NCBI RefSeq assembly: GCF_025369935.1
Contig: NZ_CP104467.1
Coordinates: 4,285,001 to 4,349,000 of the forward strand
Direction of reading: 5' to 3'
DNA from: Paenibacillus andongensis
GTDB taxonomy: Bacteria; Bacillota; Bacilli; Paenibacillales; NBRC-103111
DNA: 64,000 bases
Shown here: positions 16,202-23,570 of the stretch, in pieces
How the letters are laid out: every line of letters starts with the position of its first letter
How positions within the stretch are numbered: position 1 is the stretch's first letter
The notes under the pieces: generated by a model
Database searches by the model: none
Told to the model about the DNA's origin: nothing
The model's input: only the letters and a program-made list of their open reading frames with translations
Program-made: the position numbers and the translations under genes

Positions 16202-17911
16202 ATGATCATACGCTGCACTCGGGTTGACAGGTATGTGTTCGAGGGCTACGTACACTCATCGCGCGTCGCACAAGAATGGATGCGCGAAGCCGTAAGGCAA
16301 GCCCCTTGGTTTACAATTGAACTTTTTGCGGATTTCTTTATGTGCTTCTACTTAACGAAGCCGGAAGTGGACGGCACCGTAGAGGAAACCCCCTTCCACC
16401 GTTGGATGGTCTTAACGCTGCGCAAGCAGTACTTCTATGTGTCCATTCACCCTCGTACCATCGGGCAAGTGAATGCCTCTTTCAAAACAGCGCTAAAGGC
16501 GCTGATGTGGCTTACCGAGTCCTATGAGAAGGAAGTCAAACGCAGGCATAAGGAACAGAAAATAAGCGGCTTTGGCTTCGAGAAGAAGCAGCAGATGAGC
16601 GGACAAGAGGAAAAGAGCGTAAGTGAGCGCCTCTCCGAGAAGCAAATCGAGAAGCTGCGGCTCGTTGGCTATACGCTGCAGCAAGGGAAGCGCGCCGTCG
16701 AAGACAAACAGGAAGCTGTCGATTCGCGGCCGCTCATCGCGGAGGAGATCCGCTCGCTGAAGCAGCGAATCACGGAGCTGCAAAACGAAATGCGCACCGA
16801 GTTCATGAGGCGCGATAAGCTCAAAGCGAAGCTGCGCAAGGCGGAAGAGGAACTCGAGCGCCGCGAGCGGCAGCTGGACCGCATGAGCGCGCGCGACCTC
16901 GCGGCCATGAAGGAGATCGAGGCAGAGCTTGGCGATTGGCTCGGACAGGCTTTAAAGGAGACGCTGTCCCTCGAAGAGATGGACAGCTTCAATGTGCACG
17001 AGCTCGTGCAAGCGAGTCAGCGGCTCGCGAACCGGCGCTGGGGCAGCGAGCTGGGGAAATTGCGGCGGCAGACGTTCGAGCATTACGTGCAGTGGATTGA
17101 GAAGCTGAAGCGCAGCAAGGATCTGGTGTCTTTCCTTCAGGAGGTGGGACGGAACATCCATCACCTTCGGGTGCAGCGGAAGAAGCTGCGCTCGCCTTAC
17201 GTCCCGGAAGCCTACGATGATTTACGCCAGTCTGGCGACATCGCGCATCTGCTTCCGAGCGAAGCCAGCTTGCTCGCTGACGAAGATTTTGAGCCTTATT
17301 TTCTCGTCAAATGGATGGAAAATAAGCTCATGACCTACAATTATACCGGCTCAATAGAAGAGCCGCAGAAAGGTCCTGTTATCTGCATGCTTGATACCTC
17401 CCATTCCATGCGAGGCAGCAAGCTGCGGCTTGCTCAGCTGTTTACGGCGACCTTCGCCTCCTTCTCCCTTCTCGAGCGGCGGGACTTCGTCCTGCTCCTG
17501 TTCGGGGCGAAGGGCGAGCTCATCGAGCATGTGTTGTCGCATAAGCGGCCGGATTGGGACCGCTTCTATGGTCTGGCTCAGCTTGCTTTCGGCGGCGGCA
17601 CGAACTTCGACGCGCCGCTAAGCAGAGGCATGGACATCGTACAGCACGAGCGGCAGTTTCACGATGCCGACTTCGTGATGGTCACCGATGGTGTCGGCCA
17701 AATCTCCAAAGCAACGCTGCAGAAGCTTGGCGCTCTTGGTCAGAAGAAGCAGCTGCGGCTGCATTCGCTCATCATTGGCTCCGCACGCCAACATCTCGTA
17801 CAGAAGTACGAAATTGTTGGCGTTTCTCACCAAGTCAGATTCGCCACAGCTTGGGATGTACAAGATCCTGTGAAGGATGAACTTCTGTTGGATGTGTTTG
17901 CTAAGCGGTAG
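16202..17911 (+). CDS. VWA-domain partner of the MoxR ATPase (ViaA-like)
   Basis: A 569-residue protein with a long helical, highly charged N-terminal and middle region (coiled-coil-like at about residues 180-260). The C-terminal von Willebrand A domain starts near residue 390. Its MIDAS motif is LDTSHSM (DxSxS), followed by the Thr in FGGGTNFD and the Asp in FVMVTDGVGQ, so metal binding looks intact. This is the plan of ViaA, the partner of RavA. The coding sequence from about 16.65 to 17.6 kb is visibly richer in G and C than its surroundings. It ends the operon; a large hairpin follows. Confidence 0.87.
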   Translation: MIIRCTRVDRYVFEGYVHSSRVAQEWMREAVRQAPWFTIELFADFFMCFYLTKPEVDGTVEETPFHRWMVLTLRKQYFYVSIHPRTIGQVNASFKTALKALMWLTESYEKEVKRRHKEQKISGFGFEKKQQMSGQEEKSVSERLSEKQIEKLRLVGYTLQQGKRAVEDKQEAVDSRPLIAEEIRSLKQRITELQNEMRTEFMRRDKLKAKLRKAEEELERRERQLDRMSARDLAAMKEIEAELGDWLGQALKETLSLEEMDSFNVHELVQASQRLANRRWGSELGKLRRQTFEHYVQWIEKLKRSKDLVSFLQEVGRNIHHLRVQRKKLRSPYVPEAYDDLRQSGDIAHLLPSEASLLADEDFEPYFLVKWMENKLMTYNYTGSIEEPQKGPVICMLDTSHSMRGSKLRLAQLFTATFASFSLLERRDFVLLLFGAKGELIEHVLSHKRPDWDRFYGLAQLAFGGGTNFDAPLSRGMDIVQHERQFHDADFVMVTDGVGQISKATLQKLGALGQKKQLRLHSLIIGSARQHLVQKYEIVGVSHQVRFATAWDVQDPVKDELLLDVFAKR

Positions 17912-17922
17912 TGACTGCTGCA

Positions 17923-17978
17923 AAATAGCTTAACAGCCTTCAATCCCGCTTGGGAATTAAAGACTTTTAAGCTATTTG
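17923..17978 (+). terminator. large hairpin after the RavA/ViaA pair
   Basis: AAATAGCTTAA (17924-17934) pairs perfectly with TTAAGCTATTT (17968-17978), with an inner CTT/AAG and TCCC-GCTT-GGGA stem. There is no long T-run, so termination is likely but not certain. Confidence 0.6.
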
Positions 17979-18354
17979 TCTCAGGAGAACCTGGGTGCGG
18001 ATTTCAACTGATTCATATATGATGATTAGCTCTCGCCTTCCTATTACCTTCACCCTTATGTTTCATACACGGAACGTCAATGCCTTATTTTGCTCGATAG
18101 CCACTATTTTGCTTATGAAACGGAACGTCGATCACTTATTTCCCTTCGGCTGCCCTATTTTCAACCAAGAACAGCAAAATAGCGCCTCCTAATTCCCTTT
18201 ACACGAATAAACGTGAATATTGGGACAAATAGCGCCTCCTAGTTCCTTTTGCTAATTCCTTTAGCCAATTCGTTACCAGTTCCTTTAGCCAGTTCCTAAC
18301 CAAGATCCTTAATAAGTTCCTATCGCTACTTTTATAGGCGCAGCCATATAATCC
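17979..18354. repeat. gene-free stretch of degenerate tandem repeats
   Basis: No gene is seen. Two ACGGAACGTC(A/G)AT..CTTATTT units start 51 bases apart (18,070 and 18,121). CTATTTTGCT and its inverse AGCAAAATAG flank them. AAATAGCGCCTCCTA(A/G)TTCC occurs twice (about 18,179 and 18,229). From 18,255 a 24-base unit, A(A/G)TTCCTTTAGCCA(A/G)TTC.., occurs twice back to back (18,255-18,278 and 18,279-18,302) and decays on both sides. The unequal units and lack of constant spacers rule out CRISPR. Confidence 0.6.
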
Positions 18355-18400
18355 CACATAAAAAACCATGAAATCTTCAATGAAGATCATCATGGTTTTT
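18355..18400 (-). terminator. intrinsic terminator near the YvyF-like gene
   Basis: AAAAACCATGA (18,361-18,371) pairs with TCATGGTTTTT (18,390-18,400), with an inner ATCTTC/GAAGAT stem, and T residues follow on the leftward strand. Confidence 0.8.
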
Positions 18401-18459
18401 CGTTTACTATGTATTCAAGCTCTCAATGGTTTTTCGTTTACTAAATATTCAAGCTCTCA
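18392..18459. repeat. 34-bp tandem duplication over the 3' end of the zinc-ribbon gene
   Basis: ATGGTTTTTCGTTTACTATG and the 14 bases after it (18,392-18,425) are repeated at 18,426-18,459 with only two mismatches. The second copy includes the stop codon of the leftward gene; the first copy overlaps the terminator stem. Confidence 0.85.
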
Positions 18460-18652
18460 TAAGTTCTTTAATCGTTTTCAAAGATACACCCGTTTGGTGG
18501 TAAACCTCAATAAGTGTGGCACGCGGATGGGCCCGAACGAAATCCTTCACTTTGTGTGACTCTTTCAAATGAAGTTGGGAGCAAGCTTTACAACGCTTTT
18601 CAAATTTCGAAATATAAACTTGTCCGCATTTTTCACAGTTGCAAAGTGACAT
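18449..18652 (-). CDS. YvyF-like zinc-ribbon protein
   Basis: A 67-residue protein with an N-terminal zinc ribbon (CNCEKCGQVY...CKACSQ) and a C-terminal helix-turn-helix-like part, ATLIEVYHQTGVSLKTIKELMRA. This plan matches the TIGR03826/YvyF group normally found in flagellar operons, but here there are no flagellar genes and the protein is shorter. The ATG at 18652 has AAGGTG upstream; a longer frame from 18721 lacks a ribosome binding site. A 34-bp tandem duplication lies at its 3' end. Function unknown; possibly DNA binding. Confidence 0.7.
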   Translation of the reverse strand: MSLCNCEKCGQVYISKFEKRCKACSQLHLKESHKVKDFVRAHPRATLIEVYHQTGVSLKTIKELMRA

Positions 18653-18752
18653 TTCTCCACACCTTCCTGATCCATTCTCTATGATAAATCTCTCTAATAT
18701 AGACTTCGAGAAGAGGCGCACACTTCTGGGGGTACCTAAAAAAATAATTTCA

Positions 18753-19289
18753 CTAAATTTGAATCTGGACTAAGTCACCCGGTTTTATCTCGCCTGGGCG
18801 TTCCACGTAAGCGACAATCCCTCTGCTTTGCCTAGCATGTTTGATAAATTGTTGAGTTAGGCTTCTGTCTCCATAATGATTGGCAATCTGCTTGCCAGGT
18901 CCTGCACAGGGCTCGTTCTCACCTTCGCACACAAGTCCGCCGCCACTTGGCAGAATCATTCGGATTCCCATAGGAAGCTTGGTTAATTCAGGGGCACCGC
19001 TCACTACTATATTTGCACCCAACCACTCAGGTTTAATTGTTTCTACACCCAGTCGCTGCGCAATGCCTTGCAGTTCCTCTAAGGATACAATACTGAGTTG
19101 ACGACGATTCATGATCTCTTCGCCTTTCTTGTACATCGGCTGCCGCGAGTCTGCTTTGGCGAATAACCCGAAGTGCCGATCACCTTCAATGCCCCCAAAA
19201 CTTAGTTCAACACCGTCGATTTCTCTCGTTACAAACGTTGAAGCGTCATCTGCGATAAGTACAGCTTCAATTTTAGCCACAATTGCCAT
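18753..19289 (-). CDS. MOSC-domain protein
   Basis: A 178-residue stand-alone MOSC domain, the fold at the C-terminus of molybdenum cofactor sulfurases and in YiiM/YuaD-type proteins that handle molybdopterin-bound or N-hydroxylated substrates. Visible are the GIEGDRHFG segment, NRRQLSIVSLEEL and the conserved Cys in GENEPCAGPG. The ATG at 19289 has AGGTGA 8 bases upstream; the GTG at 19301 lies in that site. It is the last of a leftward run with the PIG-L gene, 45 bases away. Specific substrate unknown. Confidence 0.87.
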   Translation of the reverse strand: MAIVAKIEAVLIADDASTFVTREIDGVELSFGGIEGDRHFGLFAKADSRQPMYKKGEEIMNRRQLSIVSLEELQGIAQRLGVETIKPEWLGANIVVSGAPELTKLPMGIRMILPSGGGLVCEGENEPCAGPGKQIANHYGDRSLTQQFIKHARQSRGIVAYVERPGEIKPGDLVQIQI

Positions 19290-19334
19290 GAAGTCGTTCA
19301 CCTGCCTTGTCCCCTATTATACCACTTTCTTTCC

Positions 19335-20024
19335 CTATTCTTCCAGTACCTTCGTGAGGTCCTGCTCGGGCCACATCGTTCCATCCTGCCAACCCAGCAC
19401 AAAAGCTTCCCATCGGCGATTTTCCGGAAAAACATCAAGGTCACCAAAGTATTTGGCGATAGCTACATGCTGAGTTGCATGCGCCCGCAAGGCTGCTGCC
19501 TTGATCGGCCAACCAGCCTCTGTATCTACTTCTATCGAAGGCTTGTGACCTTTAGCTCGCAATGAAGCTGCTGCTGCATAATATAACTTGCGTACACTCG
19601 GACATTTCCCGCTCAATACAGCCGCCGTTGTCGCCTTGGAGATGGTGATATGATCGGGGTGACCATTGCCCCCATCTTCCGGGAATGTAAATAGTACCTC
19701 GACCTCATACCGCTGAATAAAAGAGATGACGCCTTCAACTAGAGCATTGAAATCAATCTCTGCAAGCTGACCATCTGGATGGCCCAAGTGCTCCACGTGA
19801 GACAAGCCCAGCACCTTGGCGGCTTCATCCATCTCCTTCTCTCGCAGCTTAGCCAGCTCTGATCGATCTTTTGCCCGCTCTAACCCTAGTCTTCCCGCAT
19901 CACCTCGTGTTGCCAACAACAAAACAGGATTTTCCCCTTGATCGGCAAGTTTGCGAATGATGCATGCACTAAGAAACGTCTCATCATCCGGATGTGCATA
20001 TGTAAATCCATATCGGTGCTTCAT
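19335..20024 (-). CDS. PIG-L family N-deacetylase
   Basis: A 229-residue zinc-dependent deacetylase of the LmbE/PIG-L family. The zinc and catalytic motif AHPDDE is at about residue 10 and the third ligand in GHPDHITIS at about residue 120. Relatives deacetylate GlcNAc-containing small molecules, for example GlcNAc-malate in bacillithiol synthesis (BshB). The length and the RGDAGRLG segment fit the general PIG-L group; assignment to BshB2 is possible but not supported by a neighbouring bsh gene. The ATG at 20024 has GGAGTG upstream; 60 bases of open frame before it are ignored. It follows the attenuated HisRS-like gene by 20 bases, so it may share its transcript. Confidence 0.85.
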   Translation of the reverse strand: MKHRYGFTYAHPDDETFLSACIIRKLADQGENPVLLLATRGDAGRLGLERAKDRSELAKLREKEMDEAAKVLGLSHVEHLGHPDGQLAEIDFNALVEGVISFIQRYEVEVLFTFPEDGGNGHPDHITISKATTAAVLSGKCPSVRKLYYAAAASLRAKGHKPSIEVDTEAGWPIKAAALRAHATQHVAIAKYFGDLDVFPENRRWEAFVLGWQDGTMWPEQDLTKVLEE

Positions 20025-20044
20025 CTCTTCACTCCATTCTTTTA

Positions 20045-20410
20045 TTATGTAAAAGCTGCTGGCGGATATATTTTTTCGATGCAATAAATAGCTTGATCCA
20101 TCGGCATCACTTTCTCTTTCAGATCCAGCATATCCCTTAATTTCACTTGGTCAGTCGAACTGTCTGCCAAGCCTATACAGATAATAAAGCGAATTCCTAG
20201 CTTTGTCGCAGCAATTAACTGCTTATCCACATCCAACTTCTCATCAAGTATCTTTATTCCTATACCAGCTAGTTTCAGTTCATTTGCCATTCGATATGCA
20301 GCTTCTGATGCTTTAGGGTCAAGAAGGATTACCATAGCTTGTTCTTCTAGCTGCTTTCCATACGAACTTTCTGAACTCCAACCTACATTTGATCCTTCCA
20401 CGTTTCGCAT
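20045..20410 (-). CDS. stand-alone HisRS-type anticodon-binding-domain protein
   Basis: A 121-residue protein whose residues about 35-115 resemble the C-terminal anticodon-binding (HGTP) domain of histidyl-tRNA synthetase: ILLDPKASEAAYRMANELKL, AGIGIKILDEKLDVDKQLIAATKLGIRFIICIG and VKLRDMLDLKEKVMPMDQAI. The catalytic class II core is absent, so it cannot charge tRNA. The N-terminal 30 residues (...YGKQLEEQ) may be a relic of the synthetase linker. The ATG at 20410 follows AAGGGTGG. It is preceded by a promoter, leader peptide and terminator (20441-20652), so it is almost certainly regulated by attenuation. A tRNA- or ribosome-binding role is inference. Confidence 0.75.
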   Translation of the reverse strand: MRNVEGSNVGWSSESSYGKQLEEQAMVILLDPKASEAAYRMANELKLAGIGIKILDEKLDVDKQLIAATKLGIRFIICIGLADSSTDQVKLRDMLDLKEKVMPMDQAIYCIEKIYPPAAFT

Positions 20411-20440
20411 ACCATCCACCCTTCCCATTCTTAACGAGAT

Positions 20441-20544
20441 AAAAAAACGCGCCGGACCTATGGTCCTGCGCGAATTGCTATCCCGCAGGGAGGCCAACGC
20501 GAAATGCGTTAGCCCACCCTGATATGTACAGGTGTGTGCTAACG
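20441..20544 (-). promoter_or_regulatory. ribosome-mediated transcription attenuator (four competing stems)
   Basis: Read leftwards. Arm 1 CGTTAGC (20544-20538) pairs with arm 2 GCTAACG (20513-20507), stacked on CACCTG/CAGGGTG. Arm 2 region CAGGG-TG-GGCTAACGC (20521-20506) instead pairs with arm 3 GCGTTGGCC-T-CCCTG (20500-20486). Arm 3 CCTGCG (20489-20484) instead pairs with CGCAGG (20470-20465). That arm 4 also forms the terminator CGCGC-A-GGACC-ATA-GGTCC-G-GCGCG plus seven T (20472-20441). Arm 1 contains the leader stop codon. Logic: ribosome on arm 1 gives 2:3 and termination; stall upstream gives 1:2, 3:4 and read-through. Confidence 0.78.
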
Positions 20545-20589
20545 CCTATAAAAATAATGAATTTGTACGAACCAAGTTGTATTCTTCAT
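20539..20589 (-). CDS. 16-residue leader peptide of the attenuator
   Basis: MKNTTWFVQIHYFYRR, starting with an ATG at 20589 that has AAGGAG 9 bases upstream (20604-20599) and ending with TAG at 20541-20539 inside the first attenuator arm. It is rich in aromatic and basic residues with one His codon. The strong ribosome binding site, short length and the position of its stop codon indicate that translation of the peptide, not the peptide itself, controls termination. Confidence 0.75.
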   Translation of the reverse strand: MKNTTWFVQIHYFYRR

Positions 20590-20623
20590 ATGATTCGTCT
20601 CCTTCAACTTCATGATTATTATG

Positions 20624-20652
20624 ATTATAGCGAGCCGCTGATGTAGATGCAA
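20624..20652 (-). promoter_or_regulatory. sigma-A promoter of the attenuated HisRS-like gene
   Basis: TTGCAT (20652-20647), 17-base spacer, TATAAT (20629-20624), read leftwards. Transcription would start near 20617, about 13 bases before the AAGGAG of the leader peptide. Confidence 0.8.
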
Positions 20653-20670
20653 CAGCTTTTTTTATTTATC

Positions 20671-21150
20671 CTATGCTAAAATGGCTTCGATATCCGGAGC
20701 GATAGTTGCTGGATCGGTACTTGCGCTGTACTGCTTAACAACAATACCGTTTGCGTCAACGAGGAATTTCACGAAATTCCATTCGATTTCTCCTGTACGA
20801 TACGGTTCAGGTGTATGGTTTAACAAGTAAGTATATAAAGGATGAGCATGTTCACCCTTCACATCAATTTTATCAAATAACGGGAATGATACTTTGTAGT
20901 TGAGCTCGCAGAAGCTTTGGATCTCTTCATTTGTTCCTGGTTCTTGACCGCCAAACTGATTACAAGGGAATCCAAGAACAACCAATCCTTTGTCTTGATA
21001 CTGTTCATATAAGCTTTGGAGCCCTTTATAATGCGGTGTAAGCCCACATGCACTTGCTGTATTTACAATGAGCAGTACTTTTCCTTTATATTCGGAAAGT
21101 GACTTCGTTTCTCCTGAGATCGTTTGAACGTCAATATGATAGATCGACAT
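20671..21150 (-). CDS. bsaA: glutathione-peroxidase-family thiol peroxidase
   Basis: A 159-residue cysteine-type peroxidase of the GPx family (BsaA/GpoA in Bacilli) that reduces hydroperoxides, with thioredoxin as likely reductant because these bacteria lack glutathione. The peroxidatic Cys is in VNTASACGLTPHYKGL (about residue 34), the resolving Cys region is FPCNQFGGQEPG, and the catalytic Trp/Asn is in WNFVKFLVD. The ATG follows AAGGAG. It reads leftwards and its stop lies 19 bases upstream of the -35 box of the attenuated gene. Confidence 0.93.
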   Translation of the reverse strand: MSIYHIDVQTISGETKSLSEYKGKVLLIVNTASACGLTPHYKGLQSLYEQYQDKGLVVLGFPCNQFGGQEPGTNEEIQSFCELNYKVSFPLFDKIDVKGEHAHPLYTYLLNHTPEPYRTGEIEWNFVKFLVDANGIVVKQYSASTDPATIAPDIEAILA

Positions 21151-21324
21151 CGCTCAGCACTCCTTCAAATTATAATAAGTTCCAGTCTATTATAACATTC
21201 TTTACCAATGAGCCCAAATCATAAGCTTGACAGTTTAGCTTCCCATATACTGACAGGTGTGATATATTGTTTACCTGTTTATTTCATACAATAGACAATA
21301 TCTGATCTTAGGAGGTAACTGATC

Positions 21325-23487
21325 TTGGACACAAAGACTCAAAGTGCCTATCAAGAAGAATTACAGCAGCTTGAACGAACGAATGCGGAAATTGACAAAC
21401 AGCTTGAGCGGCTTAGGTCGACTCCTGTTTATTACGGACCGGATTTAACGGAACAAGCGTTAGAGGCAGCTCGCGAGAATGGCCGAAACAATTTAGCTAA
21501 AGCTGTTGATGAACCTTATTTCGGCCGCCTAGACTTCCAAGAGACTGGATCGGCTTCCGCCCTTCCGCTTTATATTGGTAAATCAGGCGTCGAGGACGAG
21601 CGAACAGGCCAATTGCTTGTCATTGACTGGCGGGCACCCGTCGCTAGCCTTTTCTATTCATTCACGGGTGGGCTTGACGCTGCTTCTTACGATTCACCGG
21701 ACGGCCTTATCGATGGTCTCGTTTATCTCAAGCGCAACCTCGTTGTCCGCAAACAAATTCTCCAGCGTGTCGTTGATACCTATGACCGCAATGAAGACTC
21801 TCTAGCCGTCGGCGATGAGTTCTTACTTTACCGTCTTGGCGAAAATAAAGACAATAAACTGCGCGACATTGTATCTACCATCCAAGCCGAGCAAGACCGC
21901 ATTATCCGCGCAGCGAAGAATACAGCATTGATTATCCAAGGGGTCGCAGGAAGCGGTAAAACGACTGTCGCCCTGCATCGACTTGCTTTCTTACTCTATC
22001 AATACCGCGAGCAGGTTCGTGCAGAACGGATGATCATTTTTGCGCCAAACTCCATGTTCCTTGATTACATATCCGGTGTGTTGCCTGAACTTGGCGTCGG
22101 AAATATCCAGCAAAGCACTTTCACTGATTGGGCAATTGATGTGCTCGACCAAGAAGTAAAGCTAGCGGATCAGTCACTCGTTCTTCAAACCTGGTTCTCG
22201 CTTGGCAGCAAAAGACCGCCGGTTGATGATCAAGCACCGGGACGATTTAAAGGGTCTATTGCTTTTAAACAATACCTGGATGACTGTCTCACAAGGTTCG
22301 AGGAGTCTTATGTGCCTACCTCGGATTTCATCCCGTGGGAGGGTGTTAAGCTTCCAATTGCAACCATCCGCGAATGGTTTTTTGTAGAGAATAAGCATTA
22401 TCCGCTTGTCAAAAGGCGCGAGCGTGTTATTGCACGGATCAAACGCTGGATGGAAATTCAGCTCGACAAGATTTGGGAGCAAAGTCGGAAGAAAGAGCTG
22501 AAAAAGAAAGCTTCTCAACGCCTGCGTACGTATCTGACAGGTTGGCCCGATCATTCGGCATTCAGCTTCTACAAAATACTTTTCTCAGATAAAGGCCGTC
22601 CGGACAGCTTGCCGATCGACCTACTCAACCAAATACCAGAACCTATTGTTACCGCTTCGCTGAAGCTTTTCAAGAAAAAAGAAGTGCAGCTCGAGGATCT
22701 CGCTCCACTCCTTTATATTCATACACGCCTTTTCGGCATTCCCTCAGACCGGTTATTCGACCATGTCGTAATCGACGAGGCGCAGGACTTTTCACCTTTC
22801 CAGGTGGCTGTCCTTGATTCATACACACGGAATAGCTCGTTTACAATACTCGGTGATTTATCACAGGGAATTCACGCTTATCAAGGCATCACAGACTGGA
22901 AGGAATTTTCCAGCTTATTTCAGGTAGACGAAACCGGTTATTTCGAACTTGAACGCAGTTATCGTTCAACGATGGAAATCATCCAGTTTGCCAATCAGGT
23001 CCTGGAACGAGGCGTCGAGAATCCGCTACTTGCTGTGCCCGTGTTCCGCAGCGGCAACAAAGTCCGCGTTCTACAGACAGATATCAAAGGCCGATTGCCG
23101 CTACTGCAGCGTGCCATCGCAACCTTGAAGCAAGGGAGCTCGAGCACAATCGCTGTTGTTGCCCGTACGGAGAAGCAAGCACAGGAGCTGCATGATGCTT
23201 TGACAGACGCTGGCATCGAAACAAATCTCATAACTTCCAAGCAGCGAGTGTATCGCGGTGGTATTTCGGTCCTGCCCGTCTTTTTGACCAAGGGACTTGA
23301 ATTTGATGCTGTGCTGCTCATGGATGTTACTGCCGGGCATTACGAAGCCACTTTTATGGATGCCAAATTGCTGTACGTAGGCTGTACGCGTGCGCTTCAT
23401 GAATTATGGCTAATGGCTCCTGGAGAACTGTCTCCTTTGGTCTCAACGGAAGATACTGAGATTGTCGAAACCCATTATCCCGCATAA
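21325..23487 (+). CDS. helD: HelD-like RNA-polymerase-associated helicase (UvrD/Rep superfamily)
   Basis: A 720-residue superfamily 1 ATPase of the HelD type, which strips stalled RNA polymerase from DNA. The N-terminal about 60 residues form a charged antiparallel coiled coil (the secondary-channel arm). The segment LLVIDWRAPVASLFYSFTG typical of HelD follows, then Walker A GVAGSGKTTVALHRLAFLLYQ (about residue 212), Walker B VVIDEAQDFSPFQ, motif III GDLSQGIHAY and the C-terminal KGLEFDAVLLMD and YVGCTRALHELWL motifs. The start is a TTG with TAGGAGGT upstream. It stands alone between the divergent peroxidase gene and a bidirectional terminator. Confidence 0.92.
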   Translation: MDTKTQSAYQEELQQLERTNAEIDKQLERLRSTPVYYGPDLTEQALEAARENGRNNLAKAVDEPYFGRLDFQETGSASALPLYIGKSGVEDERTGQLLVIDWRAPVASLFYSFTGGLDAASYDSPDGLIDGLVYLKRNLVVRKQILQRVVDTYDRNEDSLAVGDEFLLYRLGENKDNKLRDIVSTIQAEQDRIIRAAKNTALIIQGVAGSGKTTVALHRLAFLLYQYREQVRAERMIIFAPNSMFLDYISGVLPELGVGNIQQSTFTDWAIDVLDQEVKLADQSLVLQTWFSLGSKRPPVDDQAPGRFKGSIAFKQYLDDCLTRFEESYVPTSDFIPWEGVKLPIATIREWFFVENKHYPLVKRRERVIARIKRWMEIQLDKIWEQSRKKELKKKASQRLRTYLTGWPDHSAFSFYKILFSDKGRPDSLPIDLLNQIPEPIVTASLKLFKKKEVQLEDLAPLLYIHTRLFGIPSDRLFDHVVIDEAQDFSPFQVAVLDSYTRNSSFTILGDLSQGIHAYQGITDWKEFSSLFQVDETGYFELERSYRSTMEIIQFANQVLERGVENPLLAVPVFRSGNKVRVLQTDIKGRLPLLQRAIATLKQGSSSTIAVVARTEKQAQELHDALTDAGIETNLITSKQRVYRGGISVLPVFLTKGLEFDAVLLMDVTAGHYEATFMDAKLLYVGCTRALHELWLMAPGELSPLVSTEDTEIVETHYPA

Positions 23488-23501
23488 TTTCAACAATGAA
23501 T

Positions 23502-23549
23502 AAAGACACCTGTTCACCGATCATAAGGATCGAGTAAATAGGTGTCTTT
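23502..23549. terminator. bidirectional terminator between helD and degV-like gene
   Basis: AAAGACACCT (23,502-23,511) pairs with AGGTGTCTTT (23,540-23,549) around an inner GATC/GATC stem. Confidence 0.82.
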
Positions 23550-23570
23550 GTCACGACTTTTCTCACATTT

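Noticed and set aside
18060..18305. CRISPR-like array
   Set aside because: Units differ in length and sequence, spacers are not constant, and no cas genes are present.
19335..20024. bshB2 of bacillithiol synthesis
   Set aside because: General PIG-L motifs fit, and YtxJ implies bacillithiol is made, but no specific signature or bsh neighbour supports the name.
20480..20523. T-box riboswitch, because AGGGTGG and CCTCCCT occur before a HisRS-like gene
   Set aside because: The core continues GGCTAACGC instead of NACCGCG, and only about 95 bases lie between the predicted transcript start and this motif, occupied by a well-formed leader ORF, leaving no room for a specifier Stem I.
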